Below are positions 11,116-22,484 of a DNA stretch of 64,000 bases, piece by piece. Source of the DNA: Asterias rubens (Eukaryota > Echinodermata > Asteroidea > Forcipulatida > Asteriidae); contig NC_047072.1 of NCBI RefSeq assembly GCF_902459465.1, positions 14,096,184-14,160,183 of the forward strand, written 5' to 3'. The number at the start of each line of letters is the position of its first letter. Position 1 is the first letter of the stretch. The notes below the pieces were generated by a model. The model did no database searches and was not told the origin of the DNA. It saw only the letters and a program-made list of their open reading frames with translations. The translations under genes and the position numbers were made by a program.

Positions 11116-12816
11116 TGTGGAGGTTGCAACTATGCATGGTACTGTAACAAAGAGTGTCAAAGAAGTGATTGGGTCAACCATAAAGATTTTTGCATCAAGG
11201 CCAAGGAAGACATCAAATCAACAGCAGCTCAAATTAGACTATTAAACTTCAGAATGCAAAGAGACAGACTTGGTGGTTCCCCTTATTATTTTGGAAACAC
11301 TATTGCCAAAGACTTCCTTCAACTTGACAACAATGAATGGTCTGATGGGTCAATAAAGAAAACTGACTTGAACAGGGACTATCATATTTTGTCAGCTGGT
11401 TGCGGAGACTTACGCAATACTGTCTTGACAGCAGCTTCCCTTCCTGCCAGGTACCAGGGAAGTCTTTACATCACTCTCAATGACTTTGACCCTTTTGTCA
11501 TGGCAAGAAATGTCTTGTTTCTCTTTATGTTGGTTCGGTTTGCAGACACTGAGGGAATTGAAAGCAGTCTGACTACCATCTGGTACTCAGTTCACATTAC
11601 AAAGAAAGAGTATGACCTGATCAAGACCAGCTTGGATGAGCTCATTCAGATGACCCCTCAAAGTCTCACAGAGGTCACTCAAGGGTTGGTCAAAGTTCAA
11701 GGTGAAGATCTTGCAGACATGAGTCAAGTTTGGGACAAATGGAGATCTTTAGAATGCCAACGAAAGATACAATCCTCAATAAATCTCAGAAAACAAAGAC
11801 AAACTGCATTTGAGAATTTTAAACAAAAGCATGGGGATAATGTGAAGTATTGTTATACCAATCCTTTACAGTCACCTGCTGTTAAAAAGCAAACTGAAGA
11901 ATGGTTTGACCATGGTCTGTTCCTCCCCAAAGAGACGAAACAAGGGACAATGTCATTTGATAACCCAACACTAACGGGACGTGGAGCTTCAGCAGCTCCA
12001 GGTTATGAAACGCTAGTTAGGGATTGGAATGCACCAAAGGCAAGCCCAAAAGATTTTGCCTTTGTGTACTGCATCAGACCAGATTCACAACCTTTCAAAG
12101 TGTGGGATTGCTTGAGAGTGAGGGAGTCCGAGACCAGACCCTACCCAACCCCTATGGTGATGTATCACAACTACATCACAAACCTGATACAGAAAGTCAA
12201 ACATCTAGTTCAGCAGAGAAGACTTTACATCCAAGTTTCTCTGGCCAATTCTATGGACTTTCCTTCAATTCATAAGTCTCTTAAGATGTCCAACTATGAC
12301 CGCATCTTCACATCCAATATTGCTGACTATATTGGTTTTGGGAAGATTCTACAAATATTTAAACCCCTTCTGAACCAAAGTAACTGCTCCTCAGTAATTG
12401 TTACTGAAACAATAAACTGGACTCAATTTCGACCTCAGGCTGTCTGTAAACCTGGGACCGAAGAATACAATAGATGTATTGTAGCATATTGTCTGGATAC
12501 AGGCAGAGATTTAAAAAATCTACTGTGTAAATTTGATATTGGAATCGATACCTGGATGGACTACTATGATAGTTCCCCTCACTTTGTTGCATATCTGCGT
12601 GCACAAATTATGGGCGGGGGTTTCGGGGTACCACCATTGACTAAAGTGCCTTCATTTGGTGAAGTGATGAAGTACAATGGTCTAGAAATGCGTGACTTTC
12701 GTAAGAAGCTGAATCGTCTTGTTCCATTTCAATATCGAGTCAATGCTCGTGATTTGAACGTTATAAATGTAACTGACAGAGCAGTTGAGTGGTGTCTGCC
12801 ACACACTGATGGCTAA
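11116..12816 (+). CDS. MYND/DUF4470 protein, copy C (5' exons missing)
   Basis: The large exon starts at 11116 after CTATTTCTTTCAG and ends at TAA (12814-12816), 566 residues. The sequence before the acceptor (AACCACTTCAAAATACTATC) is identical to that before exon 2 of copy E, so C and E are sister copies. Visible parts are the exon-2 half of the MYND finger (CGGC, then WYC-x3-C, W, H, C), the DUF4470-type core (AGCGDLRNTV, NDFDPF), a linker, and the C-terminal block with VWDCLRVRESETRPYPTPMV and YDRIFTSNIADYIG. Exon 1 must lie in the gap or be absent. Reading frame and splice site are intact, so the gene may well be functional. Confidence 0.82.
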   Translation, partial: CGGCNYAWYCNKECQRSDWVNHKDFCIKAKEDIKSTAAQIRLLNFRMQRDRLGGSPYYFGNTIAKDFLQLDNNEWSDGSIKKTDLNRDYHILSAGCGDLRNTVLTAASLPARYQGSLYITLNDFDPFVMARNVLFLFMLVRFADTEGIESSLTTIWYSVHITKKEYDLIKTSLDELIQMTPQSLTEVTQGLVKVQGEDLADMSQVWDKWRSLECQRKIQSSINLRKQRQTAFENFKQKHGDNVKYCYTNPLQSPAVKKQTEEWFDHGLFLPKETKQGTMSFDNPTLTGRGASAAPGYETLVRDWNAPKASPKDFAFVYCIRPDSQPFKVWDCLRVRESETRPYPTPMVMYHNYITNLIQKVKHLVQQRRLYIQVSLANSMDFPSIHKSLKMSNYDRIFTSNIADYIGFGKILQIFKPLLNQSNCSSVIVTETINWTQFRPQAVCKPGTEEYNRCIVAYCLDTGRDLKNLLCKFDIGIDTWMDYYDSSPHFVAYLRAQIMGGGFGVPPLTKVPSFGEVMKYNGLEMRDFRKKLNRLVPFQYRVNARDLNVINVTDRAVEWCLPHTDG

Positions 12817-14398
12817 GTTTAACAAAGCTTGGCGTATATTTATTGTTGATTTCGGATGTAAATCTTATTTTAATACCCTTAAAAGATGCACCGTCACATA
12901 ACAAGCAGTGATTGAGTGGGACTTTTGAAAATCAGATAAGTCTTATACACAGGAAATTACGGTAGCTAATATAATTTGACTAAATGAAACCTGTATCAAC
13001 AACTACAGTAAAAAAAAGTAGAGTCGAATCTCTGCAACAAAATAGCTGTAGACTTGAATTTTTGTTTTGAAGTTTTTGGCTTTTGAAGAAATACAATGAT
13101 GTATGCGTAATACATTAGTATGCCTGATGAATAGTGTCATTAATTGCAATTGCCTCATTAATTGCAATTGCTTAATGAAAAATTGTATTAAATTATAGAT
13201 TTGGTAGCCGATTCAATACTAAATTAAGCTACACTTACTCATAATTTGTGTTGATTGGGAGTGTAATGACGTGGCAACTGAAATAGTTTTTGGACTTGAT
13301 TTGTTTATTTGCTCTATGTAAAATACTTGTTTACAATGAGTTTTTTAACTATTAACCATGATCATTTATTAATATTAAATTGTAGTGAAATGAAAATAGT
13401 TTTACTCTGGCCGCACTGCCATGCTTTTTATGGCACCGGCCACATTTACAAATTTGAGTTTTAAAAATCAATCTGCCAAGCTTTTCTCCCAACTTTTTTT
13501 TTTAAGTTCATGCATTTTATGAGTGTTCAAATGCAATCTTTATAACTATTCGTAAAAATAGTCAGGAGGAAAAGGCAATAAGGAACATCTCAGAACATCA
13601 ACGGGATCAAAAAGCATGTCCAAGCAATATTCATTTGGGCCCTTAGGCAGGCCCTGGACCCCGCAGAGGCACCCCCTCCCTCCCCCATCCCTTCAGTGCC
13701 GGCCAAGCTTAAATTTCTAAAACACAGAGCAAGTGGCAGAACTCATCAATTTCTTTATAGGTGCCAATGGACCAACTTCAAAGCTGAATTCATAAATACT
13801 TTTTGTTCAATACAAGAAATAGAAGAAATGACAAATGAAAACAAAGACTTTTTTCCCTTCAGATTTTCTCTAAGAAATGTTTTGTCAAGCAACAAAAAGC
13901 AACGCTCAGTAGCATGCCTCTATCAGTGATAACTAAAAACCGGATGTGATATTGAAGCAGCACACAGGAGTATTTTCACATCTCTTGAAAATATCTGCCC
14001 CGTTGCTATGAACCTGTTGTAGTTTTTGTCCTTAAAAAAACCCAATAATTGGACTTTTTCCCCTCAAAACCAATGATGTACCATCCCTTTGAATCTTTCA
14101 TTGTTATTGTAGTAAATTATAAGGAATCAGCAGTCAATTACATGTCAATATTTTGATAGAAATTATTCTCATAAGACGCAAGTTACGAGCATGCTTGAAT
14201 GTTTGCATAAAATTACTTAGAAAAAATATTTTGTTCAGAAAAAGTAATTATTTAAGGAATTAATAAATTAGACTGTGTAATAAGAAGGCAGTCAGTTATT
14301 GATGAGGATAAAGTGAGAAGCTGCTGAATATATGAGAATAAAATATAAAGGTCTTTGTCAATCAATTAACAATTTTCTTGATTGTTCATTCTGGCTCG
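12817..14398. other. Intergenic between copies C and D
   Basis: AT-rich, with scattered polyA-type signals. Part of it (about 13940-14700) is paralogous to about 21800-22460, between fragment F and copy E. The 77-codon frame at 13696-13929 has no recognisable domain, and nothing supports it as a gene. Confidence 0.5.
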
Positions 14399-14660
14399 AC
14401 TTTGTTAAAGAGTTTGGGTACTTTTTGTAGGACACAAAACACATACCAGTTCTGGTAAACACATTGTAAGCTAAAACATTATTTTCATCTCACTGAGACG
14501 CAAACTAATTTTGTCACATTGTTTTACTCATTTCTCAAACACTACAGCACCTCAGCGAGTTATAATTTAAGGAAAGCTTTCTACCATTATTATCTTCAAG
14601 CCGTGCAAGTTTAATGTAAATCTGTGGACATTGTGTTTTGTGTTACAAAAAGTACCCTCA
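14399..14660. mobile_element. MITE fragment (TTAAAGG...GTACTTTTTGTA family)
   Basis: It starts GTTAAAGAGTTTGGGTACTT and ends near AAAAAGTACCCTCAAAGAGT, an inverted pair. It shares CTCAGCGAGTTATAAT-like and ACATTAAACTTGCA-like interior parts with the copies at 48027-48452 and 54416-54788. It is partly decayed. Confidence 0.65.
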
Positions 14661-14799
14661 AAGAGTATGTTTGAAACATTACATAAACATATCAACAAAA
14701 CGGCAAAAACCAAGCTTTGGTGATAATGTAGCATTTACTTTTCAAAAGTCAATTTGACACTAATAACAACTCCTTGTTTGGGTACAGATTATGACTGGG

Positions 14800-15095
14800 G
14801 TGGCATTATTAAATTGTCCATGGTGGCGCTATACAGTCCAGATGGTAAATTATACTGTAAGGGGAATTCCCAGCACAGTGCAATGGCATTGTGCAATAAA
14901 TGTGCAATAAATGTGCAACGGCATTGTGCAATAAATGTGCAACAACAATTTCCCAGTCACACAAGGGAACTTCACGACATGTGTGAAGCTTCAATTCCAT
15001 TTGCCACACCCTTGACATTCTGTTCAGTTCTCATTCAAACCAGACTTCTCTGATTTGAGGACTCAACTCCAGTTTTGGTTAAAGAATCATAAAAG
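14800..15095 (+). promoter_or_regulatory. Upstream region and leader exon of copy D
   Basis: The segment shares GGTGGCGCTATACAG and CCCAGCACAGTGCAAT, in the same order, with the region upstream of copy E (22485-22650). It ends in the donor CATAAAAG|GTGAGT at 15095/15096. Conservation between copies and the consistent distance to a strong donor suggest a core promoter followed by a non-coding exon. No clear TATA box was assigned. A short repeat of TGTGCAATAAA lies at 14892-14943. Confidence 0.5.
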
Positions 15096-15254
15096 GTGAG
15101 TACAATTTTTTTTAAACATTCGTTTTGAGGTTTTATTTTATTTTAATTAATGACTGCTGAATGTTGAATTACTTTAACTAATACAAAAATATTTGAACAT
15201 ATTTTCAGAATTTCTGAACTTGTATCAGAACCATACATCGAACAGTAAATCTTC

Positions 15255-15690
15255 CAAAGAACCTCTGTTAGTGCTTATTTTAAAGGGTGAGTTTCCACTG
15301 TAATCTAAATATTAATTATAACTAATAGACTTAAAAGTCCCTAGTCCCACGAAGTGACCTATCTGCAAAAAATAGTTTTTACATAAACTATTAAGATATG
15401 TTAACATTAAACTAATACAGAACAGTTTTGTATCACAAACTAGTTTTAAGGACTTTTCACCAAGTGTGCCATTTTGTGTTCCAACGAAGTGACCCATTAT
15501 AATATGTCACTTCACTTATGACATACCTAGTGCTTCAGTACAGTTCGAAACTGGCATATTTGACTTCGGCGTTTTCACAAAGTGACCTACTTGTAAGATC
15601 TATTGAAGCATAGCGTTTCCATGAAATGACCTACATATGGCGATGTGCGGGAAAAACTCTTGTGTTTAGGAATAAATTACTCATTAAAAT
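15255..15690. repeat. Segment duplicated at 3181-3610
   Basis: Nearly identical to the stretch lying inside the broken exon 1 of copy A, with a few single-base differences and a 4-base insertion near 15500. It contains four TGACCT/TGACCC motifs. Here it sits in the leader intron of copy D, which is probably the ancestral place. Confidence 0.8.
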
Positions 15691-16046
15691 AGTGGCAAGA
15701 ATGAAAACATATAGAATGTTTGTTACAAATAAAGACAAAAAAGTAGTAAGCAGACTCTGCAACAGTAAAAACATTTGGCTGTGGACCATATAAGTTACTT
15801 TGTGGGACTAGCTAAAATATACTAAAGTATTACATAAGTCAGGTTTTTGCCACAGCTAAAACACAGTTAATGCAGTCTGCTTTGACAAACCATGAAGTGA
15901 AAGTTTCATTTTATAACACAGTTTGATTACCAAAGATATGAGTGACTTTTTTTTAAAATTCTGAACATGAATTCTGAAAGTGTTGCCTTACAACTGAATT
16001 GGTACCGTGTGACGTTGCAAATATTAAGATGTTTTAATGAAGTGAA

Positions 16047-16467
16047 TTTAAAGGCACTGTACACCTTTGGTTATTGTCATAGACCAGTCTTCTCACTTGG
16101 TGTTTCTCAACATATGCATAAAATAACAAACATGTGTACAGTTGAACTCAATTGGTCATCGAAGTTGCGAGATAACTATGAAAGAAAAAAACCTTGTCAC
16201 ACGACGTTGTGTGCTTTCAGATGCTTGAATTCGACACCTCAAAATCAAATTCTGAGGTTTCAAAATCAAATTCAAATATTTTAGTGAGAAATTATTTCTT
16301 TCTCAAAAACCATGTTACTTCAGAGCATGGAGGAGGTCTTCCTCCATGTTCAGAGGGAGCAATTTCTCACAATGTTTTATACTATCAACATCTTTCCATT
16401 GATCGACTAACAAGTCATTTTTATGCTCACAATTATTTTGAGCAATACCAATAGAAACCAGTGCCTC
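16047..16467. mobile_element. MITE, ACTATTGGTAATT family
   Basis: The ends are TTTAAAGGCACTGTACACC and, inverted, ACCAATAGAAACCAGTGCCT. The interior has the family's GAGGTCTC-like palindrome and the TCTCACAATGTTTTATACTA block. Other copies are at about 17258-18317 (interrupted), 35213-35770 (interrupted), 42960-43338 and 58146-58533. Short reading frames inside these copies resemble one another only because the DNA does. Confidence 0.8.
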
Positions 16468-16532
16468 TAAACCAACAAAGGGATGTGGCAAATTCTAATA
16501 AAATTATTGATAACTTTAAATTATAATATAGG

Positions 16533-16938
16533 TTTTCTCAGTCAAATTCGGCAAATGAGCAGTCAATTTCATTTTCATGTGTTCGAATTAAAGTTGATTT
16601 GCCTCTCCAGTTGATACTGCGCTTCAAATTCAGAATTCGGCCAATCAATTTCGTTTTCAGTCAAGTCAAGTTCCTTTAGCACTCTGTTAAATTTAGCGTA
16701 TCGTCATTCTTTTTCGTGACACACACGCCTCAACAAGCGTCTGGGAATTTGAATGCTGCTTTGATGAATTGTTAAATTCAATGATTATTTTGTTAAATCG
16801 AATGACGCAACATTACATTTGACTAATCATAACACGAAATCGAATGCCCCTTTTCTGTAGCATTCGATTTCGCGCGAAATAGAATAGCTTGATGGTTAAA
16901 TTGGCTGCTCATTTGCCGAAATTGACCGAGAAACCTAT
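16533..16938. mobile_element. MITE with about 38-bp inverted ends, next to exon 1 of copy D
   Basis: The left end (GGTTTTCTCAGTCAAATTCG then GCAAATGAGCAG) pairs with the right end (CTGCTCATTTGCC then GAAATTGACCGAGAAACC). The interior carries repeated GAATG/CGAAT motifs. It ends about 50 bp before the acceptor of copy D exon 1. Confidence 0.8.
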
Positions 16939-16989
16939 ACATCAACAAAATAAAAATAATTAGGCCTATTATTTTTGTTTTCTTCATAG

Positions 16990-19900
16990 AAATAATGGAT
17001 GTTCAGCGAGGACATTGCTGGCGTTGTGAAGTTCAACTTGAACAGACCATTCACTGTCCTGATTGCAAGATGGCGGAGTATTGTAGCTCAACATGTGAAC
17101 ACAGAGACAGAGTTAGACATAGGAGTAGAGAGTGCCCATTATTTGGAACAAGATCATGCAAAAAATGCAAAAAGAAGGGTACAATGAAAGAGGTATGTCT
17201 GCTTTAATTTCCATCATTATCCCCTAATCATTTAAAAAAAGACAATTTACATAATGCTATAACTATTATCATAAAACCCCACTTGGTAACGATAGTAATG
17301 GGGAGAGGTTGATAGTATACAAATATTGACTGCTTCGCCTCGGGAAGATAGGCTGCTCCGGGGATCACCTGGAGTGACTAGTTTTACTATGCCACGAGAC
17401 AAAGCAGTCAATATTTATTTTATGACACCCTTCCTTTGATTCTATCTGTATACTTTAATAAAAATTAATTCACACAACACCTTTATTCATGTGATCCACT
17501 ATCTCCAACGTTGTGTTGTATACAGAACAGTACTGTTGAACAATTCTTTCGACGTATTTTATGCTGCTTTTAGTGTTCTTTGAATCTGCAGAGTCTATAA
17601 AATCATGAATTCATCTTCAGTAAGTAAAACAAATCGCGGACGGGGCTCATTGTCCTCCATTTTCCTGGTAGAATCGTCAAAAAACTTGACGTACGTCGCG
17701 CACAATCAATCGTCAAACAAGTACTGTAAAATCTTACGTTGAAACACCGAGTTTTGACAAAATAAGAGGGTACCAGACTACTGCTGTTACGTTCGTTCTC
17801 TAAACCGTATTTCAAATGCACATATGTTGTTCATACACCGGGTTCGAGAGTCTGGGTACCAGGGTATCCATGCACTAGTACATCGGTTGCTAGGCTATCG
17901 TGGAATAGTCCATTGAGTAGTTACTTTGTTTGGTGAACACGTACAAGAGTAAACATACACAACACCATGTGACAGGCTCTCGGCCAATCAACAGATAGAA
18001 CCAAAGGAAGGGGTGTTATAATATAAAACATTGTGTGAAAGGGCTCCCTCTGAAGTGATATAGTTTTCAAGAAAGAAGTAATTTTCCACAAATTTGATTT
18101 TGAGACCTCGGATTTAGAATTTAAGGTCTCGCAGTCCAGCATCTGAAAGTACACAACTTCGTCTGACAAGGGTTTTTGTGATTTCAAAGTTATCTCGCAA
18201 CTCCGACGACCAATTGAGCTCAAATTTTCACAGGTGTGTTATTTTATAAATTTGTTGAGATACACAAAGTGAGAAGACTGGTCTTTGACAATTACCAATA
18301 GTGTCCACTGTCTTTAAGAAATGTTGTTGTCTCTTGCATGCATGTCATGTAAAAGCTAGAATATAATAGAATAATGTTTTATTGTCACTTGTAAAAAACA
18401 AATATTTGTACAGTGAAATTCGTTTTGGTTTTGCGTGTCTAAAAATATGTTATATTAAAATTACATTAAAAGATTTACCATTTTAATCAGAGTTCTAGAG
18501 GTACACTTGCACAAAAACTAGAACGAGGATTCATAACAAAGATATTTAAAATAACACCTGGAAAAGTAACAAATTCTCTAACAGAGAGTTGATATATTTT
18601 ATTCTGCTATAATGTCTTTTCAGTGTGGACGTTGCAACTGCAAATGGTACTGTAACGAGGAATGTCAAAGAAGTGATTGGGCCTATCATAAGAAGTCATG
18701 CAACGAAAATAAGGCAGCAATAAAAGAACTAGCAGCTCAATTAACAGAAAAACACATTTCAATGCGTACCGACGGACTTTGTGCTCCCCCTTTTTATTTT
18801 GGAAACTGCATTGCTAAAGATTTCTTGCAAATAGCAAACAATGAATGGTCTGATGGGTCAATAAAGAAAACTGACTTGAACAGGGATTTTCATGTTTTGT
18901 CAGCTGGTTGCGGAGACTTACGCAACACTGTCTTAACAGCAGCTTCCCTTCCTGCCAGGTACCAGGGAAGTCTTTACATCACTCTCAATGACTTTGACCC
19001 TTATGTCATGGCAAGGAATGTCTTGTTTCTCTTTATGTTGGTTCGGTTTGCAGAAACTGACGGAATTGAAAGCAGTTTGACTACCATCTGGTACTCAGTT
19101 CACATTACAAAGAAAGAGTATGACTTGATCAAGACCAGCTTAGATGAGCTCATTCAGATGACCCCTCAAAGTCTCACAGAGGTCACTCAAGGGTTGGTCA
19201 AAGTTCAAGGTAAAGATCTTGCAGTCATGAGTCAAGTTTGGGACAAATGGAAATCACTAGAATGCCAACGAGGGAAACCATCCTCAATCAATCTCAGACA
19301 ACAAAGACAAACTGCATTTGATGCATTCAAAAAAGAAATTGAACAAAAGTGTGGTAAGGGCAAAAAATATGGTTGTACAAATCATTCACAGTCATCCAGT
19401 GCTGAAAAGCAATTTGAAGAATGGTTTGACCATGGGATGTTCCTCCCCAAAGAAGAAAAACAAGAACTAATGTCATTTGATAACCCGACACTAACAGGGC
19501 ATGATCTCCCAATCACTAAAAAGCCGAGCCCAAAGGATCATGCCTTTGTGTACTGTGTCGAAGCAGTTTTACATCCCTTCAAAGTGTGGGATTGCTTGAG
19601 AGTGAGGGAGTCTGAGACCAGACCCTACCCAACCCCTATGGTGATGTACCACAACTACATCACAAAATTCCTCAAGAAGGTAAAAAGCTTCATCCAGAAT
19701 GGAAGACTTTTTATTCAAGTGTCACTAGCCAATTGTATGGACTTTCCTTCAGTACATAATTCTCTAAAGATGCCAAACTATGATCGCATCTTCACATCCA
19801 ATATTGCTGACTATGTTGGGTTTGCCAAGCTCTTGCAAGACTTCAAACCACTTCTTAATTCTAGTAATCACTACTCAGTACTTGTTACTGAGACAATAAA

Positions 19901-20294
19901 CTGGTATAGACTTTTCATTCAGCCTGGGAATGAACTACAAGTTCAACTTTGTACTGAAGCTTACATTCAGGACACAGGCTGGAATTTAGCTGATCTTCTT
20001 GTGCTTGACACTGATGTAGCACCTTCTACCTTGTTAGAGTACTTTGATAATGCCCCTCACTTTGTTGGCTATCTGCGTGCACAAATCATGGCAGGGGGTC
20101 TTGGGATACCACCATTGACTTATTTGCCATCAATTGGTGAAGTGATGAAGTACAATGGTCTAGAAATGCGTGACTTTCGTAAGAAGCTGAATCGTCTTGT
20201 CCCATTTCAGTATCGAACCAATGCTCGTGACTTGACCAGAATAACTGCAACTGACAGAGCAGTAGAGTGGTATCTGCCACATACTGATCACTAA
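16990..20294 (+). CDS. MYND/DUF4470 protein, copy D (complete, 622 aa)
   Basis: Exon 1 is 16990-17192 with ATG at 16995 (66 codons, donor GAG|GTATGT). The big exon is 18624-20294 (TAA at the end). The phase-0 intron splits finger 2 between its first cysteine pair (CKKC) and the rest (CGRC-x4-YC-x3-C, W, H, C). Finger 1 spans residues about 8-50. The DUF4470-type domain covers about 145-240, with AGCGDLR at 160-166 and NDFDP at 188-192. The C-terminal block has VWDCLRVRESETRPYPTPMV, and YDRIFTSNIADYVG near 455. DUF4470 is also found in the dynein assembly factor DNAAF3, and together with MYND fingers in fungi and invertebrates. The role of this family is not known. The GCGDxR and NDFDP pair resembles the nucleotide-binding motifs of Rossmann methyltransferases, which is inference only. 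The intron contains a split MITE. Confidence 0.9.
17258..18317. mobile_element. MITE split by a second element (nested insertion)
   Basis: An ACTATTGGTAATT-family copy starts near 17258 (ATCATAAAACCCCACTTGGT) and breaks at about 17318 inside GATAGTATA. It resumes at about 18021 (TATAAAACATTGTG) and ends CCAATAGTGTCCACTGTCTT at 18317. The roughly 700-bp insert begins with the fold-back ACAAATATTGACTGCTTCG and carries inverted ATGACACCCTTCCTTTG / CAAAGGAAGGGGTGTTAT. All of it lies in the intron of copy D. The insert's fold-back is related to 61425-61800. Confidence 0.75.
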
Positions 20295-20602
20295 ATTATA
20301 GTAAGCAAGAGCAGGTTGACATTACATCATTAAGAGTCGTTATATAAAAATGACTTTCCAAACTGTCACCTGTAAGTGTTACCAAAATCAATAATCAAAG
20401 AAATAGCTTAGTTTCAACAAAAGGAAAAATGTCTATGTTGGAAAATTGATGATTAAATCATCGGACTAAGCATTTAGATTTAAATACCAACTTGGTTTTG
20501 AGGCAATTTTGTAATCCACTTTAACTTGAGGTAACTTAAAAATGTTTACACTTCATGCTTATGTATATATTACATAAACTGACAATCATTTCAAAGATAG
20601 AT
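20295..20602. other. 3' flank of copy D
   Basis: AT-rich sequence directly after the stop codon of copy D, presumably its 3' untranslated region. No gene or repeat was recognised. Confidence 0.4.
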
Positions 20603-20817
20603 GGTATCACCCTAATGTACCATCATTTGGTGAAATGATTAGGTAATGGTCTACAAATGCGTGACTTTTGTAAGAAGCTAAATGTGTGACTTTCGTAAGA
20701 AGCTGAATCTTCTTGTTCCAGTATTGAGCCAATGTTCATGACTTGACTCCAGTAATAAAAATGCAACTGGCAGAGCAGTGGAGTGGTATGTCCCACGTCC
20801 CACATACTGATGGCTAA
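20603..20817 (+). pseudogene. MYND/DUF4470 fragment F (C-terminal scrap)
   Basis: The last about 65 codons of the family are recognisable: GTACCATCATTTGGTGAAAT, GCGTGACTTTTGTAAGAAGC, CAGAGCAGTGGAGTGGTAT, and a final GATGGCTAA at 20809-20817. It carries an internal duplication of the GTGACTTTCGTAAGAAGCT unit, a doubled GTCCCAC, and several small deletions, so it cannot be translated. Behind it lies a 3' flank paralogous to that of copy A. The body of this copy was deleted. Confidence 0.85.
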
Positions 20818-22480
20818 CACAAAAAGAAGTTTGACTTAAGTTCAATATAGCTTATTCTGATTGGGTACATGTATATCGTACTGTAAAGAATTATACTACC
20901 CAACATTTTTATGGAATATTTAATGAGGATTGAAGTGGTGTATTTACTCTTAAGTTTTTAGCATTAATTATTAATACGGATTTGCAAGCACCTCGTACAT
21001 AAACTAAAGTTGTATAATGCCGCATAAATATAAGTAAGTTTTTTGCTTTCAAATGTAAATAACCATACAATTAAATACACAAGTATTGGTAAAGAGATCG
21101 TAAGTCAGTAACCAAGTAAATTGATGTATAGCACCTGGGTCAACTTTTGTTCATTCAGTCAAAAAGTTGCGTAACTTGTAGGAAGGTTATGAAGAGTGCA
21201 TTCAAATGTAAACAATATAATTGTTGCTTTAATAACAATCTGATAAAAGCCAGATTTCAAGTTATAGTATTTAGACTGAATTCAACCTGCAGGAACATTT
21301 TCAGTTACAAAGCAGAGTCTCATCTTTGTGGACAAACAACCTGTAGAAATGAAACTTTATGAAGAAGTTGCTGGCTTTTGTAGCCTACAATGTTTATGCA
21401 AATAAATATGCATTGCATACTTTAGTAATTAATAGATGCATTTTGTGGTGAAGGGTCAAGTACAGTAACTAATTTTGACTGTCTGTCAGATATTTTAATG
21501 CTTTATATCAAAACTGCTTGTTCATACTTAATGGTGATGGGCTATACATGTTGGAGTTATTGTAATTAATTTTATTTGTTTATTTGTTTCAATAATGATT
21601 ATAACTATAACCTTATTCTATTATCGCTTTTTATCAAATCGATACAAAGCGCTTATTAAGAATTACAAAAGCAACCAAACAAAAGGGGTACAAAAACTAC
21701 CAGTTTTTACAAACAATAACAATGCAATGTGTTTGAATAACAATCTGATAAGAACAATCTTAAGACTGAAACTGTTTGTGTGCAAAGACGGTCTTACTTA
21801 TTAACCACAATTATTGTCTACTTTTTAGTTGCAGTGAAATAGGAACAGTTAAACTAAAGGCTTGTTATTGTGAGCTTTGAACAGGACCCCCAAGTGTATG
21901 AATTGAAATCTTCTCCAAACCAATGGTGTAAAATATGTTGTTGTTATTGTAGTCAATTGAATGCCAATACTTGATCAAAGTTACTTTACTTCCTCATTTA
22001 GGAAGAAGTTTCACGCATGCTAGATAGAGCTTAAGTTTGAACTATACGCAGAAACAATTTTACCCCTGAAAATTGTATACTAAAAAGGCGTTCAAAGATT
22101 GATAAAGATGAAATGACTGCTGAGTTTAAGAAAATAAAATATCAAGGTCTTTGGCAAATATATTTCAGTTTCCTTGGTTGTTCATTCAGGCTCAACTTTG
22201 TTGAGCCCTCCCATAAAAAATACTCTACACGATTTTTTGAAAAATAAAAAGCTAACGATATAAGCCTAGAATGCTGAATTAATCTTTTCAAAATTAAATT
22301 CAATAGTAAATTTGACACTGAACAAAGTTTGTATTTTTATAAGAATATATAAGAATGACAATGAATAATAGTGTGTTATCAAAGCCCTAAATATTTGTTC
22401 AGCAACATGGTACTTTTTATTATGAGGGTCATTGTGTTGTTTACATTGAATGAGAAAATGTCAACGCTCTAAAGTGTGGT
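20818..22480. other. Intergenic between fragment F and copy E
   Basis: The first part (to about 21440) is paralogous to the 3' flank of copy A. The last part (21800-22460) is paralogous to 13940-14700, the region upstream of copy D. This shows the junction between two duplication units. No gene is supported. Confidence 0.6.
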
Positions 22481-22484
22481 GGCG

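Noticed and set aside
9583..12816. Single 1077-codon open frame
   Set aside because: It crosses the 500-N gap. Both halves are separate family members, each with its own exon 2 acceptor; the join is accidental.
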